64,000 nucleotides of DNA, from positions 806,001 to 870,000 of the forward strand of contig BPJS01000001.1 in NCBI GenBank assembly GCA_026004735.1. The letters are read 5' to 3'. Position 1 is the first letter of the stretch, and each line of letters starts with the position of its first letter. This DNA is from Isosphaeraceae bacterium. Its GTDB lineage: Bacteria > Planctomycetota > Planctomycetia > Isosphaerales > Isosphaeraceae. The notes beneath the pieces were generated by a model. The model saw nothing but the letters and a program-made list of their open reading frames with translations, was not told where the DNA came from and made no database searches. The translations under genes were made by a program, and so were the position numbers. Positions 1 through 9,316 of this stretch are shown one piece after another.

Positions 1-1913
1 CCCGGACGCTCGCTCGCCTGGATGCAGATGGCGCTCGCGAGCCCCGTGGTCCTCTGGGGCGGGCTCCCGTTCTTCGTCCGCGGCTGGGCCTCGGTCGTCA
101 ACCGGAGCCTCAACATGTTCACGCTCATCGGCCATCGGGACCGGGGCCGCCTACGCCTACAGCGTCGTCGCCACGCTGCTCCCCGGCATCTTCCCCGCGT
201 CGTTCCGCGACGCACCGACGGGAGCGTCCCGGTCTACTTCGAGGCCGCGGCGGTCATCACGACGCTCGTCCTCCTCGGCCAGGTGCTCGAGCTCCGCGCG
301 CGGAGCGAGACGTCGAGCGCGCATCAAGGCCGCTCCTCGGGCTCGCGCCCAAGACCGCCAGGCGGCTCGTCGAGCGGCGGGCGCGAAGAGGACGTCCCGC
401 TCGAGCGAGGTCGCATCCCGGCGACAGGCTCCGCGTCCGGCCGGGCGAGAAGGTCCCGGTCGACGGCGTCGTCGCTCGAGGGGAAGAGCTCGGTCGACGA
501 GTCCATGGTCACGGGCGAGCCCATCCCCGTCGAGAAGGGGCCGGGGGCGGAGCGTCGTCGGCGGGACCGTCAACGGCACGGGCAGCCTCGTCATGCGGGC
601 CGAGCGGGTCGGCTGCGGAGACGCTGCTCGCCCAGATCGTCCGCCATGGTCGCCGAGGCCCAGCGCACCCGCGCCCCGATCCAGCGCCTCGCCGATCGTC
701 GTCTCGGCGGTATTTCGTGCCGACCGTCATCGCGGTCGCCGCGCTGACCTTCCTCGCCTGGGGGCTCTTCGGGCCCGAGCCGCGGATGGCCTACGCGCTC
801 GTGAACGCCGTCGCGGTCCTCATCATCGCCTGCCCGTGCGCCCTGGGACTCGCGACGCCCATGTCGATCATGGTGGCGACGGGACGCGGGGCGGCGGCCG
901 GGGTGCTCATCAAGAACGCCGAGGTCCTCGAGGCCTTCGAGGAGGTCGACACGCTCGTCGTCGACAAGACCGGGACGCTCACCGAGGGCGAAGCCGCGCG
1001 CTCGTCGCGGTCGCGCGCGGCGGGCGACCACGACGAGGGCGAGCTCCTCCGGCTGGCGGCGCGGCCTCGAACGGGGGAGCGAGCACCCGCTCGCCGCGTC
1101 CATCGTCAAGGCGGCCGAGCGCGAGGGGCTCGAGCTCCCGGATGCCACGGCCTTCGAGTCCCTCACCGGCCGGGCGTGTCACCGGGAACGTCGCCGGGCG
1201 ACGCGGTCGGGCTCGGCAATCGGCGGCTCCTCGCGGAACTCGGGGTCGATGCGGGCGAGCTCCTGAAGCCGCGCGGAGGCGCGGCGCGCCGAGGGCGAGA
1301 CCGTGGTCTTCGTCGCCGTCGACGGCCGTGCCGCGGGCCTCCTCGGGGATCGCGGACCCCATCAAGGACACGGCCGCGGAGGCGGTCCGCGCCCTGCCAC
1401 GCCGACGGGCTCCGGATCGTCATGCTCACGGGCGACAGCCGGACGACCGCCGAGGCCGTGGCGAGAAGCTCGGGATCGACGACGTCCGGGACGAGGTGCT
1501 GCCCGAGGCGAAGGGGGAGGCCATCAAGCGGCTCCGGGCCGAGGGCCGGGTCGTCGCGATGGCCGGCGACGGCATCAACGACGCGCCGGCGCTCGCCCAG
1601 GCCCGAGGTCGGCATCGCGATGGGCACGGGGACCGACGTCGCGATGGAGAGCGCAGGCGTCACGCTCGTCAAGGGCGACCTGCGCGGCATCGTCCGGGCC
1701 CGGAGGCTGAGCAAGGCCACGATGCGGAACATCCGCCAGAACCTGGCGTTCGCCTTCCTCTACAACATCCTCGGAGTGCCCGTCGCCGCCGGCGTCTTGT
1801 ACCCGTTCTTCGGGCTGCTCTTGAGCCCCATGATCGCGAGCGCCGCCATGACGTTCAGCTCCGTCTCGGTGATCATGAACGCGCTCCGACTCCGCAGGGT
1901 CGAGCTGTCCTGA
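1..1913 (+). pseudogene. Copper/heavy-metal P1B-type ATPase, 5' end outside window, many frameshifts
   Basis: Read piecewise across frames this is a CopA-like metal-exporting P-type ATPase of the inner membrane. Seen in order: a membrane segment near 22-120, the actuator motif 'VTGEPIP' (about 508), the metal-site motif 'CPCALGL' in a transmembrane helix (about 831), the phosphorylation motif 'DKTGT' (about 964), 'TGDS' (about 1428), the hinge 'GDGINDAP' (about 1564) and the last two membrane helices ending at 1911. More than a dozen single-base indels, mostly one-base insertions, separate the pieces between about 126 and 1610. After 1610 the frame is clean. Protein-level conservation between breaks is excellent, which fits sequencing error or very recent damage better than old decay. 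The N-terminal metal-binding domains would lie before base 1. Confidence 0.85.
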
Positions 1914-2189
1914 GGTGGAAGGGTGGCGATGCCGGTTCCGGCCCAGTTCAATGACTTCAGGCCAAGCCGCATGCGATCTCGGAACAGGAGCGTGGATCGG
2001 GTCCGGGGACCGCTCTGCCAGGTGCTGTGCTTCTGGGGGCTGAGGCGTTCGCCCGCAATCCGAAACCGGTTTGCCGGAATGGGCATTCGCGGCACTTGAC
2101 AGGGCCAGGGGATAGCTCGAATATGATGGACTTCATCAGCCATCCGTGTGAAGGTCCGCCGCTCCGTTCGGTAGTGAGGCTCGACGCTG

Positions 2190-2540
2190 GTGTTACGCTT
2201 GTCGTGCGGCCGCTGGGCCTTGATCCTGGCCTACTCCCTGGCCACGATCGCCGCCCACTGCGCTCACGACCACGAGCCGCGCGCATACTACGCGACGGGC
2301 GGACCGCATACGCAGGGTGGCGACTCACACCTCCGATCGGCGGGCGATACCGAGAGGGGCATCGGTTCCGCGGATGATCGCTGCGCCGCCTGTCGCTTCC
2401 TCGGCGACAACCAGGCACAGCTCCCGGCCACCTCGGACGCCGCGCGCCTCTCAGTCGGTGACACCTCCATCCCCTTCCCGCCCCAAGTCCGCCCCGCTCT
2501 CGTCATCCGGCGTTCGTGCCGGGCCCCGCCGGCCGCCTGA
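2190..2540 (+). CDS. Small hypothetical protein with CxxC motif
   Basis: Open frame of 116 codons starting at a GTG, with GAGG about ten bases upstream. The N-terminus is hydrophobic ('WALILAYSLATIAAH') and could be a signal peptide. The middle holds 'CAACRFLGDNQAQ', a likely metal or redox CxxC site, and the protein ends in a basic 'RRSCRAPPAA' tail. I do not recognise a named family. Small proteins of this shape occur beside metal ATPases in planctomycetes, and the copper-type ATPase lies 280 bases upstream. An antisense frame (1957-2418) overlaps but has no recognisable features. A role in metal handling is inference from position only. Confidence 0.55.
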   Translation: MLRLSCGRWALILAYSLATIAAHCAHDHEPRAYYATGGPHTQGGDSHLRSAGDTERGIGSADDRCAACRFLGDNQAQLPATSDAARLSVGDTSIPFPPQVRPALVIRRSCRAPPAA

Positions 2541-2753
2541 TCTTCCCGCCTCCGGGCGTCCGGCTTCCATGCAGCGTCGCCGTCGGCAGGCTGTGCACTC
2601 GCCGCGGCCTGGTCATTGATTACTTCTCCAAGCAAAGCGTGCGGCCGTCGGGGCTCAGCGACCGCACGACCAGTCATCGCGTCGCCTGATCCACTCAGCA
2701 ACCGGGCACGCGGACCCGCAGGTCGTCCGCGTGAGGTCCCTGGGAGAGCCCCG

Positions 2754-3734
2754 ATGCGCCGAGTTCATTCCCGCACACCGTCGCCACTGCCCCACCACGC
2801 GGCCTTTACGCTGATCGAACTCCTAGTGGTCATCGCCATCGTCGGCGTCCTGATCGCGCTGCTCCTCCCCGCCGTCCAGGCGGCACGCGAGGCGGCCCGG
2901 CGCACGCAATGCACGAACAATCTGAAGCAGATCGGCATCGCCCTGCACAACTACCACGAGCGCCACGGCTCGTTCCCATCGGGCTATTGCAGCCTCTGGC
3001 GGCGAGACGCCGGCGACGCGGGCACCGCCGAGGACGACATCGGCCACGGCTGGGGCTGGGCCAGCCTCATCCTCAACGACATCGAGCAGCCCGCCGTCTA
3101 CAACGCGATTAACTTCGGCCTGACGATGACGTTCCCCGCGAACGAGACGGCGCAGATCATCCGCTTCAACACCTACCTCTGCCCCTCGGACAACCCCAAG
3201 CAGCTCATCCCCGTCCGCAACGAGGAGAACACCGAGACGGTCTACGCCGTCGCCTCGGCCAACTACGTCGGCTGCTACGGGGTGGGGGAGGTCGGCGAGG
3301 CGCCGGGCGCCGGCAACGGCCTGTTCTTCCGCAACAGTCGGATCAGCTTCCGGGACATCCGCGACGGCTCGAGCCAGACGTTCGCCGTCGGCGAGCGGTC
3401 GAGCAACCTGAGCTACGTGACGTGGACCGGCCGGGCCATCGGCGGCTGGCTGTTCACCACCTCGTCGTTCGAGGGCGGCACGAACACCTTCAACCCCGAA
3501 CCCGAGGAGTCATTCACGATGATCCTCGGCCCGGTCGGCGAGGAGGACCCGCCGCGCACGCCCAATCACCCGCGGGCGCACGTCGAGGACTACTGGAGCC
3601 GGCACCCGGGAGGGGTGAACTTCCTCTTCGCCGACGGCTCGGTCCGGTTCGTCAGGGACCAGATCAACGAGACGGTCTATCGCGCGCTTGCGACCCGGTC
3701 AGGAGGGGAGGTCCTCTCCGCCGATTCCTATTGA
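2754..3734 (+). CDS. DUF1559 protein with prepilin-type N-terminal methylation motif
   Basis: Start at 2754 is chosen because GGGAGA lies eight bases upstream and because the type IV prepilin motif then sits near the N-terminus: 'HAAFTLIELLVVIAIVGVLI' at about residues 15-34, with a long hydrophobic helix after the F-T-L-I-E cleavage signature. DUF1559 signatures follow: 'LLPAVQAAREAARRTQCTNNLKQIGIALHNYH' in outline, then the C-terminal H-x9-D-G region 'HPGGVNFLFADGSVRFV'. This is one of the very large paralogous families of planctomycetes and Lentisphaerae, thought to form pseudopilin-like surface structures. Length (326 aa) is usual. It is the strongest single protein marker for a planctomycete host inside the element. 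Confidence 0.93.
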   Translation: MRRVHSRTPSPLPHHAAFTLIELLVVIAIVGVLIALLLPAVQAAREAARRTQCTNNLKQIGIALHNYHERHGSFPSGYCSLWRRDAGDAGTAEDDIGHGWGWASLILNDIEQPAVYNAINFGLTMTFPANETAQIIRFNTYLCPSDNPKQLIPVRNEENTETVYAVASANYVGCYGVGEVGEAPGAGNGLFFRNSRISFRDIRDGSSQTFAVGERSSNLSYVTWTGRAIGGWLFTTSSFEGGTNTFNPEPEESFTMILGPVGEEDPPRTPNHPRAHVEDYWSRHPGGVNFLFADGSVRFVRDQINETVYRALATRSGGEVLSADSY

Positions 3735-4403
3735 CCACCCGGCCCTGAGGCCGGCCCGGCATCGGGCTTCCGCCATCCTCCGGCCGGTCCTCAATTCTCG
3801 GTTTACTCGTCAAGCGACGGGTCAGATCGTCGGGCGGCCGCTGGCGGGTACGAGCGCGCGAGCTGCCAGCGCCCATCGCGTTGATGGGCGTCCTGATCGT
3901 GCCGAGCCTCCCCGCCGGCCGGGCGTCCTGCTCCACAAACGGCCCCGAGCGGTTGGCTCCAGCCGCTCCTCGCGATCACCCGCCGGTTGATTCACGGCGG
4001 TGAGGGCGTCGGCAGATCGGATCGGCGTCTCACCGCCGTCATCGGCACCTCGGGAGCGAGACGGCCGCACATTCTCGGCGGGCGTCGAGGAGCGACTCTG
4101 GGTCCCCGACCCTGGGGGCGACATTCGTCCGAAGCCCGTAGGCGTATCGTGCCGGGCGGGCTTCGGCGGGCCCACGCTGTGCGCGCGGCTCCGTCCCCCG
4201 CTGGGACACATTCCACAAGCTAAATGGGTGAAATATAACGATAAAACTTGACGCATGCAGATAATGCCAATAGCGTGAGCCGCGAGGGCCATGCGAGGAC
4301 GGCAAGGTGGCCCTGGCTCGCCCGCCGCGTCCGGTTGCGCGGTGGGTGGGGCGGGCACGCGTAGCACTTTCCGGGTCGAAATGACGAAGATCGTGCTTCG
4401 CCT
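3735..4403 (+). other. Gene-free stretch upstream of the relaxase; possible oriT
   Basis: About 670 bases without a convincing gene; the frames here are short or shadows. A GC hairpin (CCGGCC-CTGA-GGCCGG, 3739-3754) could end the DUF1559 transcript but lacks a T run. The last 200 bases turn AT-rich (about 4215-4275). In other MobF systems the transfer origin lies just upstream of the relaxase gene, so this is the natural place to look for oriT. I could not identify a nic site by eye. Confidence 0.4.
4248..4276 (+). promoter_or_regulatory. Candidate promoter for the relaxase gene
   Basis: TTGACG at 4248-4253, a 17-base spacer and TAGCGT at 4271-4276, inside an unusually AT-rich patch. The 125-base leader to the relaxase ATG would leave room for autoregulation by the relaxase binding its own origin. 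Confidence 0.4.
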
Positions 4404-7055
4404 ATGTTGCGAGTCATCCAGAACGCGTCGGCCGCCGGGGCGAAGAGCTACTACAGCACGGCCGATTATTACGTCGAGGGCCAGGAACTGGCCGGGCATT
4501 GGCGCGGCAAGGGGGCCGCGCGGCTGGGCCTCTCCGGCGATGTGGGCCGACAGGCTTGGGAGTCGCTCTGCGACAACCGCCACCCGCTGGCGGGCTCGCC
4601 GCTGACGCTGCGCAGCAAGGACAATCGCACCGTCGGCTACGACATCAACTTCCACGTGCCCAAGAGCGTGTCCGTCCTGCACGGGCTCACCGGAGACGAG
4701 CGGATCTCGGGTGCCTTCCGCACGGCGGTGCGGCGGACGATGGACGACATCGAGGCCGAGGTCCAGGCCCGCGTCCGCAAGGGGGGCAAGTACGCCGATC
4801 GCACCACGGGCAACCTGGTCTGGGGCGAGTTCGTGCACTTCACTTCCAGGCCCGTAGATGGGGTGCCGGATCCGCACCTGCACGCCCACTGCTTCGCGTT
4901 CAATGCGACCTGGGACGCGGAGGAGGGCGCATGGAAGGCCGGGCAATTCCGGGGCATCAAGCGGGACGCCCCGTACTTCCAGGCGGTGTTCCACTCGCAC
5001 CTGGCCGACCTCCTGGCCGGGGAGGGCTATGGCATCCGGCGGACGGCGAAGGGCTGGGAGGTCGAAGGGGTCCCGGACCGGGTGATCGACGCCTTCTCGC
5101 GCAGGCGGGATGTGATCGAGAAGGTCGCGCGGGAGGAGGGCATCCGCGACGACGCGCGGAAGGACGGGCTCGGGGCGAAGACCCGCGAGCGGAAGGCCAA
5201 GGACCTGTCGGCTGCGGAGTTGGGGGCCGAGTGGCGATCGCGGCTCACGCCGGATGAGTCCCATGCCCTCGCACAGGTCCGGCAGGAGGCGGTCTCCAGG
5301 CCCCGGACACGGGACGCGCAGGCCGTGGCCGAGGCGATGCAGTTCGCGATCGACCATTGCTTCGAGCGTCGCTCCGTCGTGCCCGAACGGCAGATCTTCA
5401 CCGAGGCCCTGAAACACTCGGTGGGACGGGCCGCGGTCGAGGAGGTCACACGTTCGTCCACCCCGTCGGGGCTCGTGATCGGGACCGTCAAGGGCCGTCG
5501 GATGGCCACGACGCCGCACGTGCTGGCGGAAGAACGCCGCATGATCGAGTTCGCCCGCAAGGGACGCGGCACGCGGAAGCCCCTCGGCGACCCGGGCCGG
5601 CCGCTGCGCCGGGCATGGCTGGGCGACGACCAGGTGCGGGCGGTGCGCCACGTCCTCGGCTCCCGCGACCGCGTCATCATGATCCGCGGCGCGGCGGGGG
5701 TGGGGAAGACCTCGCTCATGCAGGAGGCGGCCGAGGGCATCCGCGAAGGGGGCAAGGAGGTGTTCGTCTTCGCCCCGACGGCCGGGGCCAGCCGCGGCGT
5801 GCTGCGCCAGGAGGGGTTCGGATCGGCCGACACGGTCGCCCGGCTGCTGGTCGATGGGACGCTCCAGGAACGGACGCGCGGGCAGGTGATCTGGATCGAC
5901 GAGGCGGGATTGCTCGGCTCGAAGACGATGGCCCGCATCTTCGACTTGGCGGGGCATGCCGACGCGCGGGTCGTGCTCTCCGGGGACCGGCGTCAGCACA
6001 AGTCCGTCGAGCGCGGCTCGCCGCTGCGGCTGCTCGAGGAAGAGGCGGGGATCGTGCCGGCCGAGGTCCGGGACATCCGGCGGCAGAAGGGGCTGTACAA
6101 GGAGGCGATCAAGGCGCTCAGCGAGGGGCGGGTGGAGGAGGGCTTCGACCGGCTCGATGGCCTGGGCTGGGTCCGGGAGGTCGGCGAGGGGGAACGCTAC
6201 CGGCGGCTCGCGGCGGACTATATCGAGGCCGTCAAGGCGGGCGATTCGGCCCTGGTGGTCTCCCCGACGCACCTGGAGAAGGATCGCATCACCCGGGAGA
6301 TCCGCCGGGCATTGAGCGATAAGGGGCGCCTGGGCGGGGGCGAACGGGACGTGCCCGTGCTCGTCAGCCGGCAGCTCACCGCGGCCGAGAAGGCCGACCC
6401 GGCCCAGTACCAGCCCGGCGACGTCGTCCAGTTCCACCAGAATGCCAAGGGGTTCCGCAAGGGCCAGCGGGTGACAGTAGGGGGCGGGATCGCCCCGCCC
6501 ACCGGGCACGCCGACCGATTCGAGGTCTTTCACCGTGGAAATCTCTCGCTCGTTTCGGGCGACGTGATCCGCATCACGCGCAACGGGGCGACGGCCGACC
6601 GGAGGCACGCCCTCCACAATGGGGACCTGCACCGCGTCCGCGACTTCGACCCCGACGGCCGCATCGTCCTGGAGAACGGCTGGACGATCGCGAAGGACTT
6701 CGGCCATCTCGATTACGGTTACGTGGTCACCTCGCACGCCGCGCAGGGGAAGACGGTCGATCGGGTCTTCGTCGGTCAGTCGGCCGACTCATTCGCGGCG
6801 ACCTCGCGGGAGCAGTTCTACGTGAGCTGTTCGCGGGGACGGAAAGCGGCCACGGTCTACACGGACGACAAGGCGGCCCTCCGGGCGCTTCTGCTGCGAT
6901 CGGAGGATCAGCTGGCGGCGAAGGACTTGATTGCGACCAGCCCGGCCTTGCAGGCGCGTAGAATTCGCCAGCGAATGAGGGACGCCGAACGCCGAAGACT
7001 CGATTCGCGCATCCCAGACCGCGCATCGAAGCAGGAGCGCCAGCATGAGCGATAG
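4404..7055 (+). CDS. MobF-family conjugative relaxase/helicase (TrwC/TraI-like)
   Basis: Nicks the transfer origin, stays covalently bound through tyrosine, and unwinds the transferred strand. The N-terminal relaxase domain shows paired tyrosines at Y16/Y17 and Y22/Y23, the layout of TraI and TrwC, and the metal-binding triad H158-x-H160-x-H162 in 'PDPHLHAHCF'. A SF1B helicase follows: Walker A GAAGVGKT (429-436), Walker B 'VIWIDEAG' (495-502), 'LSGDRRQHKSVERG' (from 525), and a C-terminal UvrD/RecD-like motif 'VVTSHAAQGKTVDRV'. At 883 aa it is a little shorter than TrwC. Its stop overlaps the next gene by 11 bases. It marks the surrounding DNA as transmissible. No type IV secretion genes are seen in the window, so help from another element may be needed. 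Confidence 0.95.
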   Translation: MLRVIQNASAAGAKSYYSTADYYVEGQELAGHWRGKGAARLGLSGDVGRQAWESLCDNRHPLAGSPLTLRSKDNRTVGYDINFHVPKSVSVLHGLTGDERISGAFRTAVRRTMDDIEAEVQARVRKGGKYADRTTGNLVWGEFVHFTSRPVDGVPDPHLHAHCFAFNATWDAEEGAWKAGQFRGIKRDAPYFQAVFHSHLADLLAGEGYGIRRTAKGWEVEGVPDRVIDAFSRRRDVIEKVAREEGIRDDARKDGLGAKTRERKAKDLSAAELGAEWRSRLTPDESHALAQVRQEAVSRPRTRDAQAVAEAMQFAIDHCFERRSVVPERQIFTEALKHSVGRAAVEEVTRSSTPSGLVIGTVKGRRMATTPHVLAEERRMIEFARKGRGTRKPLGDPGRPLRRAWLGDDQVRAVRHVLGSRDRVIMIRGAAGVGKTSLMQEAAEGIREGGKEVFVFAPTAGASRGVLRQEGFGSADTVARLLVDGTLQERTRGQVIWIDEAGLLGSKTMARIFDLAGHADARVVLSGDRRQHKSVERGSPLRLLEEEAGIVPAEVRDIRRQKGLYKEAIKALSEGRVEEGFDRLDGLGWVREVGEGERYRRLAADYIEAVKAGDSALVVSPTHLEKDRITREIRRALSDKGRLGGGERDVPVLVSRQLTAAEKADPAQYQPGDVVQFHQNAKGFRKGQRVTVGGGIAPPTGHADRFEVFHRGNLSLVSGDVIRITRNGATADRRHALHNGDLHRVRDFDPDGRIVLENGWTIAKDFGHLDYGYVVTSHAAQGKTVDRVFVGQSADSFAATSREQFYVSCSRGRKAATVYTDDKAALRALLLRSEDQLAAKDLIATSPALQARRIRQRMRDAERRRLDSRIPDRASKQERQHER

Positions 7056-7470
7056 CGTCCTGAAGCGATACACGGGCGCCCGCGCGCTCGGGGCCCGGGA
7101 GGACTCGCTCGACAACGGCAGCGACCCGATCGACGACCTCGGCTGCTTCAGCTGGCTGAGGGGGATTCGGGATCGCGCTCCGATGATCGAGTTCCGCCGC
7201 AAGGACGGGCGGAGCGTCGCCTACGACTACACCCTGCTGCGGAAGGTCGTCTTCGATCCCTCGGAGGGCATCACGCTGAAATTCGACGGCGAGACAGTCC
7301 ACATCGAGGGCCGGAACCTCGACGACGAGTCCACGCCCGGCATCCAGCTGCTGCGGGGCATCCTCTACCATCGCGTCCCCTGGGTGCGCGAGATGAGCGA
7401 GGCCGAGCTGATGGGGGCCCCGGAGAACGCCGCGGTCATCGAGCGCTTCGGGTTCGAGGAATCGGAGTGA
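7045..7470 (+). CDS. Hypothetical protein coupled to the relaxase
   Basis: 141 codons, start overlapping the relaxase stop by 11 bases, so translation is probably coupled. Soluble and acidic, no membrane segment. The central part 'IEFRRKDGRSVAYDYTLLRKVVFDPSEG' looks like mixed beta strands, and the C-terminus is helical and acidic. I do not recognise a family. Position suggests an accessory or partner of the relaxase, which is inference. The transcript ends here, because the next gene is on the opposite strand and ends 53 bases further on. Confidence 0.75.
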   Translation: MSDSVLKRYTGARALGAREDSLDNGSDPIDDLGCFSWLRGIRDRAPMIEFRRKDGRSVAYDYTLLRKVVFDPSEGITLKFDGETVHIEGRNLDDESTPGIQLLRGILYHRVPWVREMSEAELMGAPENAAVIERFGFEESE

Positions 7471-7522
7471 CCGGTTGTGCGGCGTGACGAAGTATAGAAC
7501 CCGGACTCCGGTGGCGGGTGCG

Positions 7523-9316
7523 TTACGAGGTGTCGTCCTCGATGCCATAACACAGCCGAAATGTCATCTTTGCGCCGGCATCAACGGCCTTCTTGACCTC
7601 ATGCAGTCCCTCGGCGATCAGATCCGAGATTTGGCCTTCGAGCTGGCGCAACGGATCATCCGGCGGGGATGGCATCCGATTGGCGCGCACCAGCGGCGCG
7701 AGTGCGGAAACGCCCCACATCGCCGGATTCAGCCACTCCGACCACATATAGCGAGTGACGCGGAGCGGGTGCATCCAGCGTATGGCGTCGGCGGCGATGG
7801 GATTGGACAGCGTCTGCACCCACGGGCTGACCCATCGGCGATAGAGCCTGTCATTGAACTCCGATACTTGCCTGACCCGCTCAAAGTTCTTGTGGCTGTA
7901 GTGGCAGGCGATATCCTCCATCGCCCGCTCCTCGAAGCGCACCTTAAAGGTCGGAATTACGCAGTCCTCTCGCCGGGTCCCTTCCAGAACCTTCATTTCA
8001 TAGAGGCCGGGCTCTAGTCGATTCAGTTCCTCGCTATTGCCGATGATGGCGTTGTGCTCCTTGTACGCCACCTCGGCGGAGACGAAAATGCCGAGATGCC
8101 CGATCTCCGGATGAATCATATAAACGATGCGCTGCCCGGCCTGCTTCAGCGCCTCGCTGGTCTTATAGACGGCGGCGATCCATGCCAGCGCCTGGTAGGG
8201 CGGCGTGATGTTGTCGCCTTCGGAAGCGAAAATCACGAGCGGGTTCCTGATACGCTTCAAATCCACCGCGCAACAGTCGCCGAGCATGAGAGTGCCGGAT
8301 TCGAGTTCATTGCCGATGAACAACTGCGCCACGGTGGCGGTGATTTCTTCCGTCGAGAAGCGATAGAACCCGTTCCACCAACGCTCGAAAGACAGGAACC
8401 GCTCTTCCTCGGTGTCGATCCTGGAATAGAGATCGTAGTATTTCTGCCAGATCGCCTGCGCCGGGTTCAGATTCTCGAAATTATACACCAGCCACGCGCC
8501 GTCGAATTCGCCCGCGCCGAGGTCGCCCAGGAAGCGGTTCATCCAAACACCACCGGCCAATCCGCCTTCGAGTTGCATCACGTTCTTGCCGGGCTCACCG
8601 GCCCAATAGGAAAGCGGCGAACCGCACAACACCGCGGGCCCCAGCACCACATCCCCCTCGCAATGGGCGGACAGAAGTGCCAGCATCCATCCGGCCTGGC
8701 AGTTGCCGTACAGGATGGGTGGCCTGCCGGAATGCAGCTCTTTCACGTGCTCGACAAAGGCCTCGAGCGCCGCCAGCACGTCCTGAATGGTCTGATGCGG
8801 CTCCGGCTCGGGGTAGAAGATCACGAAATAGACCGTATGTCCCTGATGCAGCGCGATCCCCACCTCCGACACGCGCTTGAAACCGCCGATGCCGGGTCCA
8901 TGCCCGGCGCGCGGATCGACGATGATCACTGGCGGCTTGCTCTCATCATGGCATTTCTCCATGCAGGCGTCACCGTACTGCATGACCCTCAGCAGCGCGT
9001 AGTTGCAGGGCTGCTTGAACGTTCGAGCATCCAGCACTAGTTCGTAATCGAAATTGAGCACGGGGGGCAGGCCTTCGCGTTCGTGCTCCAGGAAAATATC
9101 GGCACGCTTGCGGATAGTATCCCAAGACAATACCGAGCGCTGAAAAGCATCGATGACATAGGCTAACGGCGTACCGACGAGCGGATTATCCGCGGGCTGC
9201 GCCGTCCCGGTTGCTGGTTCCTGCTTGGTCATCCCCATTGCCATCGGTGTAGGCCGCCCTGTTCTCTGCATGGTGCCCTTTGCGGACTTCGTTCTTGTTG
9301 CGGCATGCCTGGGCAT
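7523..9316 (-). CDS. DUF3141 protein, PhaC-like alpha/beta hydrolase
   Basis: 597 aa with the start set by a TGATG overlap with the kinase gene upstream. The family resembles class I polyhydroxyalkanoate synthases: 'AYVIDAFQRSVLSWDTIRKR' near the N-terminus, then a nucleophile elbow G-N-C-Q-A-G with Cys at about residue 206 (PhaC enzymes also use cysteine in a lipase-like box), then 'EGDNITPP' and 'HPEIGHLGIF' as candidate Asp and His positions. It probably acts on acyl-CoA or hydroxyacyl thioesters; the true reaction of DUF3141 proteins is not established to my knowledge. It is the last gene of the minus-strand operon with the acetate kinase fusion, which fits acyl-CoA/acyl-phosphate chemistry. 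The cluster looks proteobacterial rather than planctomycetal. Confidence 0.88.
   Translation of the reverse strand: MPRHAATRTKSAKGTMQRTGRPTPMAMGMTKQEPATGTAQPADNPLVGTPLAYVIDAFQRSVLSWDTIRKRADIFLEHEREGLPPVLNFDYELVLDARTFKQPCNYALLRVMQYGDACMEKCHDESKPPVIIVDPRAGHGPGIGGFKRVSEVGIALHQGHTVYFVIFYPEPEPHQTIQDVLAALEAFVEHVKELHSGRPPILYGNCQAGWMLALLSAHCEGDVVLGPAVLCGSPLSYWAGEPGKNVMQLEGGLAGGVWMNRFLGDLGAGEFDGAWLVYNFENLNPAQAIWQKYYDLYSRIDTEEERFLSFERWWNGFYRFSTEEITATVAQLFIGNELESGTLMLGDCCAVDLKRIRNPLVIFASEGDNITPPYQALAWIAAVYKTSEALKQAGQRIVYMIHPEIGHLGIFVSAEVAYKEHNAIIGNSEELNRLEPGLYEMKVLEGTRREDCVIPTFKVRFEERAMEDIACHYSHKNFERVRQVSEFNDRLYRRWVSPWVQTLSNPIAADAIRWMHPLRVTRYMWSEWLNPAMWGVSALAPLVRANRMPSPPDDPLRQLEGQISDLIAEGLHEVKKAVDAGAKMTFRLCYGIEDDTS

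Noticed and set aside
3822-6737. 971-codon open frame on the minus strand
   Set aside because: It lies antisense to the relaxase, whose motifs are unmistakable; it is a shadow caused by high GC at third positions.
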